A stretch of DNA of 64,000 bases from Sulfopaludibacter sp035606355 (lineage in GTDB: Bacteria > Acidobacteriota > Terriglobia > Bryobacterales > Bryobacteraceae): positions 124,001 to 188,000 of the forward strand of contig DATNFO010000024.1 of the NCBI GenBank assembly GCA_035606355.1, given 5' to 3'. The position numbers and the translations under genes were made by a program. Below, in pieces: positions 33,640 to 42,786 of the stretch. Positions within the stretch are counted from its first letter, which is position 1. Each line of letters begins with the position of its first letter. The notes under the pieces were generated by a model, which saw only the letters and a program-made list of their open reading frames with translations, was not told the DNA's origin and made no database searches.

Positions 33640-34908
33640 TTAGTGGATAAGGTTTATAGTGTCCTGGCTCAATTGGTCCGCGGTGGTCACCACGTGCGCA
33701 TTGGCCTCGTACGCCCGCTGATACACGATGAGGTTGGTGAACTCGCTGGCGATGTCCACCGTGGAGGCTTCGGTCGCGCCGCCCTGCACCGTTCCGCGGC
33801 CTCCCGTACCCGGCACGCCGATGGACGGATTCGCCGTTAGCGCACTGAGGTGGAAATTGTTATCGCCGGCGGCGATCAGGCTGGCGGGATTGCGAATCGA
33901 AGCCAGAGCGATCTGGCCCACCACCACCTGGGTGCCATCCGTGTACTCGGCCAGAATCTGGCCACCGTTGGCGAGACCCACGTGATCGAGTTGCGAGGCG
34001 CCCGAACCGTTTTGGGAACTCGCCGACGACGCCGAAGGCTGGCCGAACTGCGTGATGCGGCCCGTGCCCGCGCTGTTGTACGGGTTCCACGCCAGGGTCA
34101 TGTCCGCCGCGCCATCGCTGAGCCCGCTAATACTGAGCGCGATAGGCGCGCCGGGCGCCGGATCCGTCAACTGTCCCGCGGTGTTGAACGTCAGAGTGCC
34201 GCTGGCGCCTGAGATTGGGAACGGAGTTCCCGCAGTGCCGCCGCTGACGTCATCGCCCGGAATCGACACCTGGTAGCTCCACTGGTTGGCCGCCGTCTTC
34301 TGGAAACCGAGCGTCAACACGTGAGAGGTGCCGAGACTGTCGTAGACCGTAATGGGAGTGGTGAATGCGCTGGAGGTGTCGGCGGCCGCTCCGGAATTCA
34401 GGTTGAGGTCCGCGGTTACGGCGGTGGTTGTGACCGGCGGCTTCAGCGAGCCCACCGGAACCACGATGTTCCCGATCGGGCCGTTCGTGTCGACCTGGCC
34501 GGTAGAGGGGTCGATCGTCGTCCAGCCTTGCACCTTGTCGCCGGTGTCCGTAAGCAGGTTGCCGGAGCTGTCCGTCTGGAAATTGCCGGCCCGCGTGTAC
34601 AGTGTGTTGCCGGCCCCGTCCTTCAATACAAAAAAGCCGTCCCCCTGAATGGCGGCATCGAGCAGGCCTGAACTGGTTTGTATGGCGCCTTGCGTGAACT
34701 CGCGCACGGTGAGCGGCTGACCCGTACCGAACCCGACCTGCGTTTCGCCCAGTCCGGCGCCCAGCGATTCGGTAACGAGATCGCGGAAGCACACCTCGCT
34801 GGTTTTGAAACCCGGCGTGTTGAGGTTCGCCAGATTGTTGCCCACCACGTCGATGGCGGTGGAATCGGCGCTCAATGCCGACAGTGCCGTTGAAAAAGAA
34901 GTGAACAT
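33640..34908 (-). CDS. flgE: flagellar hook protein FlgE
   Basis: Structural subunit of the hook. Started at ATG 34908 the protein has 422 residues, with the rod/hook N-terminal motif (NNLANLNTPGFKTSEV), a central variable domain and the C-terminal YQRAYEANAHVVTTADQL segment. The frame extends upstream to 34974, but that part is not FlgE-like. Confidence 0.95.
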   Translation of the reverse strand: MFTSFSTALSALSADSTAIDVVGNNLANLNTPGFKTSEVCFRDLVTESLGAGLGETQVGFGTGQPLTVREFTQGAIQTSSGLLDAAIQGDGFFVLKDGAGNTLYTRAGNFQTDSSGNLLTDTGDKVQGWTTIDPSTGQVDTNGPIGNIVVPVGSLKPPVTTTAVTADLNLNSGAAADTSSAFTTPITVYDSLGTSHVLTLGFQKTAANQWSYQVSIPGDDVSGGTAGTPFPISGASGTLTFNTAGQLTDPAPGAPIALSISGLSDGAADMTLAWNPYNSAGTGRITQFGQPSASSASSQNGSGASQLDHVGLANGGQILAEYTDGTQVVVGQIALASIRNPASLIAAGDNNFHLSALTANPSIGVPGTGGRGTVQGGATEASTVDIASEFTNLIVYQRAYEANAHVVTTADQLSQDTINLIH

Positions 34909-34918
34909 GATGTCTCCG

Positions 34919-35215
34919 TTACGATTGCGTTGCGGTTTGGCCGGCGGCGTAGGCTGCCATGAATTGATCCACATCCTGCCGGATCGCCGAGACGTCCTGG
35001 CCGGTGTTGACGCTTTGTTCGAGCTGTTGGAACTGCGCGAGCTGCGACACGAACTGCGTGCCGTCGGTTGGGTTCAACGGGTTCTGATTCTTGAGCTGCG
35101 CCACCAGGAGCTGCAGGAACATGTTCTTATCCACGTCTTTGGTGGGCGCCGTGGAGGAAGTGTTCTGCCCGCTGGCCGTGCCCTGAGTGTTTGTGGTACT
35201 ACCGATTGGCGCCAT
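34919..35215 (-). CDS. flgD: short flagellar hook cap protein FlgD
   Basis: Hook assembly scaffold. The 98-residue product contains the conserved FlgD N-terminal block (DKNMFLQLLVAQLKNQNPLN, then TQFVSQLAQFQQLEQ) but ends soon after. Typical FlgD proteins have about 220 residues with a further tudor/FnIII-like domain, which is missing here. The frame is clean, so this is a compact form rather than an obvious truncation. It lies 10 bp before flgE and 9 bp behind the unknown 179-residue gene. Confidence 0.88.
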   Translation of the reverse strand: MAPIGSTTNTQGTASGQNTSSTAPTKDVDKNMFLQLLVAQLKNQNPLNPTDGTQFVSQLAQFQQLEQSVNTGQDVSAIRQDVDQFMAAYAAGQTATQS

Positions 35216-35224
35216 ATCAGCCTC

Positions 35225-35764
35225 CTAGCCTTTTGCTCCAGCAACTTCGTTGGCGACCATCTGGTCCACCATCGCCTGCGGATATCCGTGCGTGTAGAAC
35301 GACGCTACCAGGCCCGGATTGATCAGCCCGCCATTGGGCAACTGCACCATGTAGTTCTGCTGGTTCTGGCTAAACGGTCCGCCGCTCACCATTTCGTTGT
35401 CGGCCACCACCTTGCCGCCTACCATCTGGGCCACCTCGGTCGCGGTCTGCTGCGTCGCGAAGTAGAAAGGATTGAAGCCATAGGTAGTCCCGTTGGGAGC
35501 GGTGCCGGTGGGATTCGTCATCCACGGGTTCGCGCCGAAAACGTCCTGGGCAGTAGGCGGACCTTTCGGCGCCGGTGAGGGCACATTCGTGGTGTTCGGC
35601 GATATGGGAAACAGCGCGGAAAACGATGGCGCCGAGTTGGTGCCGGCGGCCGGCGAAGGTGTCTTGCTGGTCGAACCCGCAGGGGTCGCCGTGCGCCGTA
35701 GGATCGGTGTGACCGGCAGGGGCACATTCCGCCCAGCCGTTACGTGATTGATGTGAATAGCCAT
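35225..35764 (-). CDS. unknown flagellar-operon protein between fliK and flgD
   Basis: A 179-residue protein if started at ATG 35764 (MAIHINHVTAG). The N-terminal half is Pro/Ser/Thr-rich and probably disordered; the C-terminal half is ordered (DNEMVSGGPFSQNQQNYMVQ, PNGGLINPGLVASFYTHGYP). The start overlaps the fliK end by 25 bp. Not recognised as a named family; position suggests a role in hook assembly or length control. Confidence 0.75.
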   Translation of the reverse strand: MAIHINHVTAGRNVPLPVTPILRRTATPAGSTSKTPSPAAGTNSAPSFSALFPISPNTTNVPSPAPKGPPTAQDVFGANPWMTNPTGTAPNGTTYGFNPFYFATQQTATEVAQMVGGKVVADNEMVSGGPFSQNQQNYMVQLPNGGLINPGLVASFYTHGYPQAMVDQMVANEVAGAKG

Positions 35765-37626
35765 GAAAAGTCCTTTCGTTCCGATTTGGATTTCGTCTGT
35801 TCGTCGATGTCGTGTTTGGGCCGGGGGTCCTGCTGTTCCCGCTCGCGGCTTTGGTCGCCAGACCGCTCCTGTGACTGGTGTTCGCCCGCGGAGGCTGTCG
35901 AATCCGCCGCAATTTCGCGGAGCGGCGCCGCCGGCCCGCCGTGCCAAACCTCCGCGTGAAAACCGCCCTGCTCGAGTTTTGCGGTGAGCGCCGGCAAGTC
36001 TTCCCGCAGCGCTCCGGCAAGCCGCGAATCCTGCGTGTGAACGGCTACCCGCATTTCGCCGCCGCGCTCTTCCACACGGAGTTGAACGCGCTGCCCCAGG
36101 GTCGTCAATTCTACTTGGATGTTGTTTGGTTTTCGAGGGGCGGCGGCCGCCGGTTCGTGCTGCACCGGGGTCGCCGGACGCGCATCGGCTACTTCTTTCG
36201 GAGCTGCGGCCGTTTCCGTTCGCGCAGTCGGAGTGGCGTCGATTACAGGCGTGGGCACTCTTTCCGGCGCAGGCGCTTCCGGCTTGAGGGCGTCGGTTTC
36301 GGGGTGCGTCGTCGCCGTCGCGCGTTCGCGCGGATGTTCCCCCGCGGCGGTGAGCGGACGATGGGGAGAGGGCGGCGCGATAGCGGACTTCTGTTGTTCG
36401 TCCGCTCGCGGGACCTCGACAATTTTCGCGTGGAATGCGGCTTCGGCGGCAGGTGTGGCCGCGCCTTGCTGCCGTTCCGCCGGCGCAATCCTGGTATAGG
36501 CGACTGGAGTCTGAGGTGCTTGCGGCTCGCCGGCGGAAGCGGTTGGATCAGCCGCAATCGAGGTGCTCGCGGCGGTCGGGCTGCTCGTTCCATCGGCGCA
36601 CTCTTTCAATTGCGGCGAGCCCTCACGCGGCGGTTGCGCGGCTAATTCATTGACCGGCGTTGCTGCCGCCGGGTGTTGCACCGGCGGGGCGGCAACCGGC
36701 AGATCGGCGGGCGGCGCCGATTCTTTGCGCGGGCGGACGGCCGGGCGCGAAAGGATCCTGGTGTGCATCGAGCCAAGGCGTTCGGGCTCGCCGGAAGGTT
36801 CGAGGGCGCGAAGCTCGGGAGCAGCGGCTTGCTGCGGCGGGGCAACGGGAGCCCGTCCGCTCGCCTCCGGTGCAGGAACGGCGGCCTCCTTCTGGCGAGT
36901 CGTGCGAACAGGTCTTTCAGGTGCGCCGGCGTCGCCAGGAACGGCGGACGGTGGCGCTATCGCACGTGTGGGTGCATCGGCTTCCTTCAACACAGGTGCA
37001 GCAGTCACGCGGGATTCGGGCACAGCGGCTTGTCTCTGTACCGGATGCCGCTCCGGTTTGCTCGCCGCAGCGGTGACGGGCTGCGATTTGGGCGCAGCCG
37101 CAGTTCGATTCCGGCCAGGAACGGCGGGTGGTGAAGCTATCGCAGGCGTGGGCGCATCGGCTTCCTTCGACGCAGGTGCAGCGGTGACCCGTGAATCGCG
37201 GGCAGCAGGCGACTCGGGCGCGGCGGGTTGATTCCGCGGCCCGGCCAGCAGCGGTTCGCTCGTGAAGCCAGTGGCGGCAACCTGCGGCCCGGCCGGCAGA
37301 GCCGGGCGTTCTAAGATTGGCTCGGGTTCGGGCGCCACCCTCTGTCCCGGGTTTAGAATCCTCAGTTGCTGCGGCGCGACTCGCAGCAGTTCGCTGTCGG
37401 TACCCGGCTGGCGGCTCTCAGACGCAGCAGGTTGCTTGTGCGCGCCAGTGTCGCCGGCATTGCCTGTGGACACTCGCCGCGCGCCATCACCCAGCAACAC
37501 ATTCAAGACACCTGAAAACGGCCCGCCGCTCTCCGAAGCAGGTGCAGGCGCGGGCGATCCAGCGCTCAACAACGAGACCGGATCGATTCCGGGAAGAGCG
37601 TTCGCAAGTGATAACGCGGCGTGCAC
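35740..37626 (-). CDS. fliK: flagellar hook-length control protein FliK
   Basis: A 628-residue protein. The first 500 residues are Ala/Pro-rich and repetitive, consistent with a disordered ruler region (several PAPE/KEADAPT-type repeats), and the C-terminal about 90 residues resemble the conserved FliK substrate-switch domain (VELTTLGQRVQLRVEERGG, then LREDLPALTAKLEQGGF). It is the first gene of the long minus-strand operon and diverges from flgF. Confidence 0.85.
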   Translation of the reverse strand: MHAALSLANALPGIDPVSLLSAGSPAPAPASESGGPFSGVLNVLLGDGARRVSTGNAGDTGAHKQPAASESRQPGTDSELLRVAPQQLRILNPGQRVAPEPEPILERPALPAGPQVAATGFTSEPLLAGPRNQPAAPESPAARDSRVTAAPASKEADAPTPAIASPPAVPGRNRTAAAPKSQPVTAAASKPERHPVQRQAAVPESRVTAAPVLKEADAPTRAIAPPSAVPGDAGAPERPVRTTRQKEAAVPAPEASGRAPVAPPQQAAAPELRALEPSGEPERLGSMHTRILSRPAVRPRKESAPPADLPVAAPPVQHPAAATPVNELAAQPPREGSPQLKECADGTSSPTAASTSIAADPTASAGEPQAPQTPVAYTRIAPAERQQGAATPAAEAAFHAKIVEVPRADEQQKSAIAPPSPHRPLTAAGEHPRERATATTHPETDALKPEAPAPERVPTPVIDATPTARTETAAAPKEVADARPATPVQHEPAAAAPRKPNNIQVELTTLGQRVQLRVEERGGEMRVAVHTQDSRLAGALREDLPALTAKLEQGGFHAEVWHGGPAAPLREIAADSTASAGEHQSQERSGDQSREREQQDPRPKHDIDEQTKSKSERKDFSWLFTSIT

Positions 37627-37766
37627 GCAACGGCTATTGCAGATCCGAAGCCAAACGCGCCGCTCACGATTTTCAAGAGTTTACGGCGGTAGCAGCCGTC
37701 AAGAATTTGTCGCTCGGCGCGGCAGTGACAAAAACTTGTCTTGCGAACTCTCTCCCTCCTCTACTC

Positions 37767-37793
37767 TCATCGGCAGAGCGCTCTGATATTTGA
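37767..37793 (-). promoter_or_regulatory. sigma-28-like promoter upstream of the fliK operon
   Basis: Minus strand reads TCAA, 15 bases, GCCGATGA: one mismatch in the -10 (GCCGATAA) and an accepted TCAA -35. It ends 141 bp before the fliK start at 37626. If functional, FliA would help drive the hook/export operon. Confidence 0.55.
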
Positions 37794-37848
37794 GAGATTT
37801 ACCTCCAGTTCGCCCGAATGGCTCCAGGCGTGCAATCTTCAAAGCGCA

Positions 37849-38577
37849 ATGGACCCGATGACCGCAATCGCGGCGAGCGGCATGCGCTCCCGAATGGAAT
37901 CACTCGACCTGCTGGCCAACAACGTGGCCAACGCATCCACGGGCGGCTACAAAGCGGATCGCGAATTCTACTCACTCTACATTGCGCCGGAAGCCGCAGC
38001 CACGGCCGACGGCTCGACCATGCCTGTCGTCGAACGTCCGTGGACGGATCTCTCACAGGGCATCGTTCAGCCGACCGGCAACCCGTTGGATGTCGCGCTC
38101 AGCGGAAAGGGCTTCTTCGCCGTGCAGACTCCGGCCGGTCCTCTATATACGCGCAACGGCAGTTTTCGCGCGGCGCCCGACGGCCGCCTGGTCAATACGG
38201 AAGGGTACCCGGTGCGCGGAACGGGCGGTGCGGTGCTTACGGTCCAGGGCGCCGGCGCAATCGACATATCGCCCGACGGGGCGATCACGCAAAACGGAAC
38301 CGCGATCGGCAGCCTGGAGATCGTGGACTTCACCGACCCGACCGGCCTGGTGAAGCACGGGAGCACTTACTTCCGCGCCGACCCCGCGCAGGGTCCCGTC
38401 GCCGCGCCCGGCGCCACCGTTCAACAGGGCCGCCTGGAGGCGTCGAATTCGGGCACCGCCGAATCCGCCGTCCGGCTCGTCAGTATCATGCGCCAGTTCG
38501 AAATGCTCCAGAAAGCAGCCGCGCTCGGCGCCGACATGAATAAGCAAGCCATCGAGCAGGTGGCCAAAGTAGGTTAG
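37849..38577 (+). CDS. flgF: flagellar proximal rod protein FlgF
   Basis: A 242-residue rod protein starting MDPMTAIAASGMRSRMESL with the rod-type motif NNVANASTGGYKAD, a central PGGxFAVQTPAGPLYTRNG segment and a C-terminal SIMRQFEMLQKAAALGADMN stretch. The frame is open upstream to 37741, but the preceding part is not rod-like. It heads the flgF-flgG-flgA-flgH-flgI-flgJ operon, 9 bp before flgG. Confidence 0.9.
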   Translation: MDPMTAIAASGMRSRMESLDLLANNVANASTGGYKADREFYSLYIAPEAAATADGSTMPVVERPWTDLSQGIVQPTGNPLDVALSGKGFFAVQTPAGPLYTRNGSFRAAPDGRLVNTEGYPVRGTGGAVLTVQGAGAIDISPDGAITQNGTAIGSLEIVDFTDPTGLVKHGSTYFRADPAQGPVAAPGATVQQGRLEASNSGTAESAVRLVSIMRQFEMLQKAAALGADMNKQAIEQVAKVG

Positions 38578-38586
38578 CGAGGAACC

Positions 38587-39378
38587 ATGATTCGAGCCAT
38601 GTACAGCGCCGCCAGCGGAATGCGCGCGCAGGAGATGAACGTTGACAACATCGCCAATAACCTGGCGAACGCCAACACGGTCGGGTACAAGACACGCCGC
38701 GCGCAGTTTCAGGACCTCATGTACCAGACGGTGTTACAGCCCGGCGCCGCGGCCGGACAGCAGACCGTGATTCCGGCGGGCCTGCAGCTCGGGCTCGGCA
38801 CGCGACCGGTTTCCAATGAGGTCGTGTTCACGCAGGGCGCGTTCTCGCAGACGGAAAATCCGCTCGACGTCGTAATTCAGGGCTCCGGGTTTTTTCAGAT
38901 CCAACAGCCTAACGGCGAGCTCGCCTACACCAGAGCGGGCCAGTTCCAGTTGGACCGGAACGGCAATCTGGTAACCGCTGCCGGCAACCCCGTCCAGCCG
39001 CAGATCACCATTCCGCCTACCGCGCAGAAGGTTACCATCGCCGCGGATGGAACGGTGAGCTACAGTCTGCCGAACCAGACCGCCGCCCAGCAGGCAGGGC
39101 AGATCCAGCTCGCCAATTTTCAGAATCCAGCCGGTCTCAACAGTCTGGGGAACGGGCTGTTCACTCCCACCGAGGCTTCGGGCGACGCGACGCTGGGCAA
39201 CCCCGGAGGCGCGGAGGGTTTGGGCTCGCTGCTGCAAGGATACGTCGAGCAATCGAACGTTTCGATCGTCGACGAGTTCGTCAATATGATCCAGGCGCAA
39301 CGCGGTTATGAAGCGAACTCCAAAGTGGTCACCGCAGCCGACAACATGTACCAGCAGGTCAATAACCTGAGTCGATAA
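38587..39378 (+). CDS. flgG: flagellar distal rod protein FlgG
   Basis: A 263-residue distal rod protein with the N-terminal MIRAMYSAASGMRAQEMNVD and NNLANANTVGYK motifs, the central NPLDVVIQGSGFFQIQQPNG stretch and the C-terminal MIQAQRGYEANSKVVTAAD. Length and order are typical. It is followed by flgA after 1 bp. Confidence 0.96.
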   Translation: MIRAMYSAASGMRAQEMNVDNIANNLANANTVGYKTRRAQFQDLMYQTVLQPGAAAGQQTVIPAGLQLGLGTRPVSNEVVFTQGAFSQTENPLDVVIQGSGFFQIQQPNGELAYTRAGQFQLDRNGNLVTAAGNPVQPQITIPPTAQKVTIAADGTVSYSLPNQTAAQQAGQIQLANFQNPAGLNSLGNGLFTPTEASGDATLGNPGGAEGLGSLLQGYVEQSNVSIVDEFVNMIQAQRGYEANSKVVTAADNMYQQVNNLSR

Positions 39379-39379
39379 T

Positions 39380-40228
39380 ATGCTTGCCTCTCTCGCAGTC
39401 GCCGGATGTCTCGCCATAAGCTCAGGCGCAACTCACGTGGTCGCCGCCGACCTGGCTCCCGCGATTCCCGAATTCGCTTCCCTGCCCGGCGATACGCCGC
39501 TCGCGCTCGCTCCCGTTCCGGGTGTCGTACGCACGTTCCGTGTTCCTGACCTGCGCAGCATCTTTACTAAATTCGCCATCGCCGCGGAGCCGAAATCGGA
39601 AATCTGCGTGACACGGCCAGTGGCGGTGCTCACGCCCGAGCGTCTGCTCCCGTCGATGCAGAAACTCTTCCCCGAGGCGCGCATTGAAATTGCCGATTTC
39701 AGCCGTCAGCCTGCGCCGGAGGGCGAAGTGGAATTCGCTCTGACCGGCCTGCACTACTCCGAGCCTCTTTCGCTATGGACCGGCAGCATCCGCTACGCCG
39801 GCAACCTGCATTTCTCCATCTGGGCGCGCGTGAAGATCCGGCAGACGGTGACTCGCGTGGTCGCTGTATCCGAGTTGAAGCCGGGGCAACCGATCGAAGC
39901 CGCGCAGCTTCGGGCAGATACGCGCGACGCGTTTCCACAACTGAATACCTATGCCGTGCGTGTAGAGGATGTCGCCGGGAAATGCGCACGTGTGGCGATT
40001 CGAGCCGGTTCCGACATCCCTACCGCGCTGCTGGAGCCCGCCAAGGAGGTGTGGCGTGGCGACACCGTGCGGGTAATCGTCGAAAGCGGAGGCGCGCAAC
40101 TGGAGCTCGATGCTGTCGCGGAGACCTCCGGCGCGGCCGGGCAGACTGTGCTCGTGCGCAATCCGCTCTCCCAAAAACAGTTTCGCGCGGTGGTCGAAGG
40201 CAGGAACAAGGTCCGGGTCTCGCAATGA
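39380..40228 (+). CDS. flgA: flagella basal body P-ring formation protein FlgA
   Basis: Periplasmic chaperone for P-ring assembly. The 282-residue product begins with a signal peptide (LAVAGCLAISS) and has the C-terminal SAF domain (VAVSELKPGQPIEAAQLR, then CARVAIRAGSDIPTALLEP and DTVRVIVESGGAQLELDA). It overlaps flgH by ATGA. Confidence 0.9.
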   Translation: MLASLAVAGCLAISSGATHVVAADLAPAIPEFASLPGDTPLALAPVPGVVRTFRVPDLRSIFTKFAIAAEPKSEICVTRPVAVLTPERLLPSMQKLFPEARIEIADFSRQPAPEGEVEFALTGLHYSEPLSLWTGSIRYAGNLHFSIWARVKIRQTVTRVVAVSELKPGQPIEAAQLRADTRDAFPQLNTYAVRVEDVAGKCARVAIRAGSDIPTALLEPAKEVWRGDTVRVIVESGGAQLELDAVAETSGAAGQTVLVRNPLSQKQFRAVVEGRNKVRVSQ

Positions 40229-40914
40229 AAGCCATCCTCACAATCCTTATCGTCACAACTGCCGCGTTCGCCGCGAAAAAGAAGGAGCCGCCTCCTCCTC
40301 TGGCAACGCCCCTCGACAGATATGTCGAGGAATCCAAGGCGCGCCAGGCGGAGGTTGCGCCGCCGACCCCGGGGTCGATCTGGATTCCCAACTCGCGGCT
40401 GGCCGACGCCGCGCGCGACGTACGCGCCAGTCAACTCGACGACGTGATCACGATCGTAGTGGCGGAACAGGCGTCGGCGGTCAGCAGCGGAACCACCAAA
40501 ACGCAGCGGCAATCGAGCACCGCCAACTCCATCGCGGGCCTGGCCGGCATCACCAAGGCGGCCGGACCGTGGGCAAACCTCGCGAACCTGAGCGGCAACA
40601 CGCAACTGAATGGCGAAGGCACTACCAGCCGCAGCACAACCTTGAGCACTACGCTCACGGCGCGCGTCACGCATGTGCTGCCGAATGGCGGCCTGGTGGT
40701 GGAGGCTACCAAGGATGTGCAGATTAATTCCGAGCGCCAGACGATCACGGTGCGCGGCGTGGTCCGGCCGAGCGATATCGATTTCACCAACAGCGTCCAG
40801 TCGAATCGTCTGGCGCAATTGGAGGTACGGGTCAACGGCAAGGGCGTAGTGGGTGACGCCATCAAACGGCCGTTTTTCCTTTACCGCTTGATTCTGGGCC
40901 TGCTTCCGTTCTGA
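40225..40914 (+). CDS. flgH: flagellar L-ring protein FlgH
   Basis: Outer-membrane ring protein of 229 residues with a signal peptide (MKAILTILIVTTAAFAA) and no lipobox cysteine, which is unusual because most FlgH proteins are lipoproteins. FlgH motifs include DDVITIVVAEQASAVS, LTARVTHVLPNGGLVVEATK and GVVRPSDIDFTNSVQSNRLA. Starts in an ATGA overlap with flgA. Confidence 0.93.
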   Translation: MKAILTILIVTTAAFAAKKKEPPPPLATPLDRYVEESKARQAEVAPPTPGSIWIPNSRLADAARDVRASQLDDVITIVVAEQASAVSSGTTKTQRQSSTANSIAGLAGITKAAGPWANLANLSGNTQLNGEGTTSRSTTLSTTLTARVTHVLPNGGLVVEATKDVQINSERQTITVRGVVRPSDIDFTNSVQSNRLAQLEVRVNGKGVVGDAIKRPFFLYRLILGLLPF

Positions 40915-40916
40915 TT

Positions 40917-42005
40917 ATGAAACGCCTATTCGCACTCCTGATGCTTTGCGTGCTCAGTCAAGCGGCGCGTTTGAAAGACCTCGTGTCCATCGAAGGGGTC
41001 CGCGAGAATCAGCTCGTGGGTTACGGGATCGTCGTGGGACTTGCCGGAACCGGGGATAGCCAGCAGACCGGGTTCTCCAATCAGAGCCTCACCAATGTGC
41101 TCGAACGCATGGGCGTTGTAGTCGCACCGGGCGCGATTCGCGTGAAGAACACCGCCGCGGTGATGGTAACGGCGACACTTCCCTCCTTCGCGCAGCCGGG
41201 GATGCGCATCGATAGCACAGTCGCCGCGATCGGCGATGCTCCGAATCTGCAGGGCGGCCTGTTGATCTTCACGTCGCTGCGCGGCGCCGATGGGCAGGTT
41301 TATGCGGTTGCGCAGGGTCCGGTGGTGACGGGCGGATTTTCCGCAGGCCGGGGCGGCGCCACCAAGACGGTGAACCACCCAACCGTCGGGCGCTCTCCAG
41401 GGTCCGCGATCGTCGAACGTGCCGCGCCTTCGGCTGTACCGAAGGGGACGGTGCGATTGCAGTTACAACAGTCCGACTTCACGACTTCGACGCGCATCGT
41501 CGAAGCCATCAACAAGCACTTTCAGCCTGCGGGAGCGCCGCCCGCCCGCGCGGAGAACGCGGGACTGATCGCTGTGGCCATCCCCGCCGAATTCACGTCG
41601 CGCGCCACCGAGTTTGTAGCCGAGCTCGAAAACCTGACTGTTGAGGCCGACCAGCGGGCCAGGGTGATCGTCAACGAGCGCACCGGCACAATCGTGCTTG
41701 GCAAGGATGTACGCATCCGGCCGGTGGCGATTCTACACGGCGCGCTGAGCGTTGAGATTCAGACCACCTACGCGGTCTCGCAGCCCGCGGCGCTGTCTTC
41801 CGGCGGAACTACCCAAGTGGTCCCGCAAACCACCACGACTGCCAACGAAGATAAAGCTCGCAATGTTGTGCTGCGCGAAGGTGCGACGGTCGAGGAGTTG
41901 GTGCGCGCACTGGCTGCAATCGGTTCAACGCCGCGGGATGTGATTGCCATCCTACAGAGCCTTCGCAGCGCTGGAGCGCTGGAAGCGGAAATCGAGGTCA
42001 TCTGA
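40917..42005 (+). CDS. flgI: flagellar P-ring protein FlgI
   Basis: Periplasmic ring protein of 362 residues with a signal peptide, then the FlgI core KDLVSIEGVRENQLVGYGIV, GLAGTGDSQQTGFSNQSL and the C-terminal LVRALAAIGSTPRDVIAI. Follows flgH by 2 bp; its stop codon overlaps the flgJ start. Confidence 0.96.
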   Translation: MKRLFALLMLCVLSQAARLKDLVSIEGVRENQLVGYGIVVGLAGTGDSQQTGFSNQSLTNVLERMGVVVAPGAIRVKNTAAVMVTATLPSFAQPGMRIDSTVAAIGDAPNLQGGLLIFTSLRGADGQVYAVAQGPVVTGGFSAGRGGATKTVNHPTVGRSPGSAIVERAAPSAVPKGTVRLQLQQSDFTTSTRIVEAINKHFQPAGAPPARAENAGLIAVAIPAEFTSRATEFVAELENLTVEADQRARVIVNERTGTIVLGKDVRIRPVAILHGALSVEIQTTYAVSQPAALSSGGTTQVVPQTTTTANEDKARNVVLREGATVEELVRALAAIGSTPRDVIAILQSLRSAGALEAEIEVI

Positions 42006-42292
42006 TGGACGCCTTGACCTTGTCGCCCGCGCTTGCCGGACCGGCTGGACTGCCCGCCGTTCCCAAGACGAACGATCCGGCAAAGATCCGCGACGCCGCA
42101 CAACAATTCGAAGCTCTACTCCTCAATCAAGTGCTGCAATCGTCGAGTGAAAATGGCTGGCTCGGTTCGGGCGAGGATTCGTCGAGCGCCTGCGCCGGCG
42201 GCTTGGCCCAGCAGCAACTTGCGACCGCGATGGCCAAGAGCGGCGGCATCGGTCTGGCGTCGCTGATCTCCCGCGGTCTCAAGACCGAGTAA
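42005..42292 (+). CDS. flgJ: rod-binding protein, FlgJ N-terminal domain only
   Basis: A 95-residue protein matching the rod-binding domain of FlgJ (KIRDAAQQFEALLLNQVLQS and GGLAQQQLATAMAKSGGIGLA). The C-terminal muramidase domain of enteric FlgJ is absent, as in many bacteria, so peptidoglycan digestion must be supplied by another enzyme. It begins in a TGATG overlap with flgI and ends the plus-strand operon, tail to tail with fliS. Confidence 0.88.
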   Translation: MDALTLSPALAGPAGLPAVPKTNDPAKIRDAAQQFEALLLNQVLQSSSENGWLGSGEDSSSACAGGLAQQQLATAMAKSGGIGLASLISRGLKTE

Positions 42293-42330
42293 TCACCCGC
42301 ATGCCGTCGATCGATTGATTCCACGCAAGA

Positions 42331-42786
42331 TCAGAAGCTCCACCCGCTCGATGCGTACGCAGGCTCCGCCGCGGCCTGGGTCCACGGACCCGGACTCACG
42401 GGCGCTTCCGGTCTCTGCGTCTGAATGCCGTCCCAAGCCTCGGCGAGCGTTGCCAGTAACCCGAGCACTTCCGCGAGCGGTTCGTCGGCCTGCTCGAAAT
42501 TCGCCTGCACCAGTTTTCGCTGGATGTAATCGTAAAGAGCCACCAGACGCACGCCGAGCTCGCCACCGCGCTCCCGGTCCACCGAGGCCATTAACTCCGA
42601 GATAATCGCACAAGCTTTCGAAATAGAACGCGCGCGCCCCGCGATATCGCCCGATTCCAGGTGAGTCCGCGCATCGCGCACCCGCGACATGCATCCCTGG
42701 TACAACAGCCGGATCAACTCGATGCCATCGGCTGCATACACCTTACTCTCCAGATAGGCGTCCTGCGCGTTGTGCCACATAGTCAT
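42331..42786 (-). CDS. fliS: flagellin export chaperone FliS
   Basis: A 151-residue helical protein with the FliS pattern AYLESKVYAADGIELIRLLY, ISKACAIISELMASVD and ELGVRLVALYDYIQRKLVQA. It keeps flagellin unfolded for export. The C-terminal 30 residues are Pro/Ala-rich and extra. It overlaps flaG by ATGA. No flagellin gene is in the window. Confidence 0.9.
   Translation of the reverse strand: MTMWHNAQDAYLESKVYAADGIELIRLLYQGCMSRVRDARTHLESGDIAGRARSISKACAIISELMASVDRERGGELGVRLVALYDYIQRKLVQANFEQADEPLAEVLGLLATLAEAWDGIQTQRPEAPVSPGPWTQAAAEPAYASSGWSF

Noticed and set aside
39775..40224. Long 5' extension of flgH over flgA
   Set aside because: The extension is in another frame than FlgA, Arg-rich and unrelated to FlgH; the flgH signal peptide starts at 40225.
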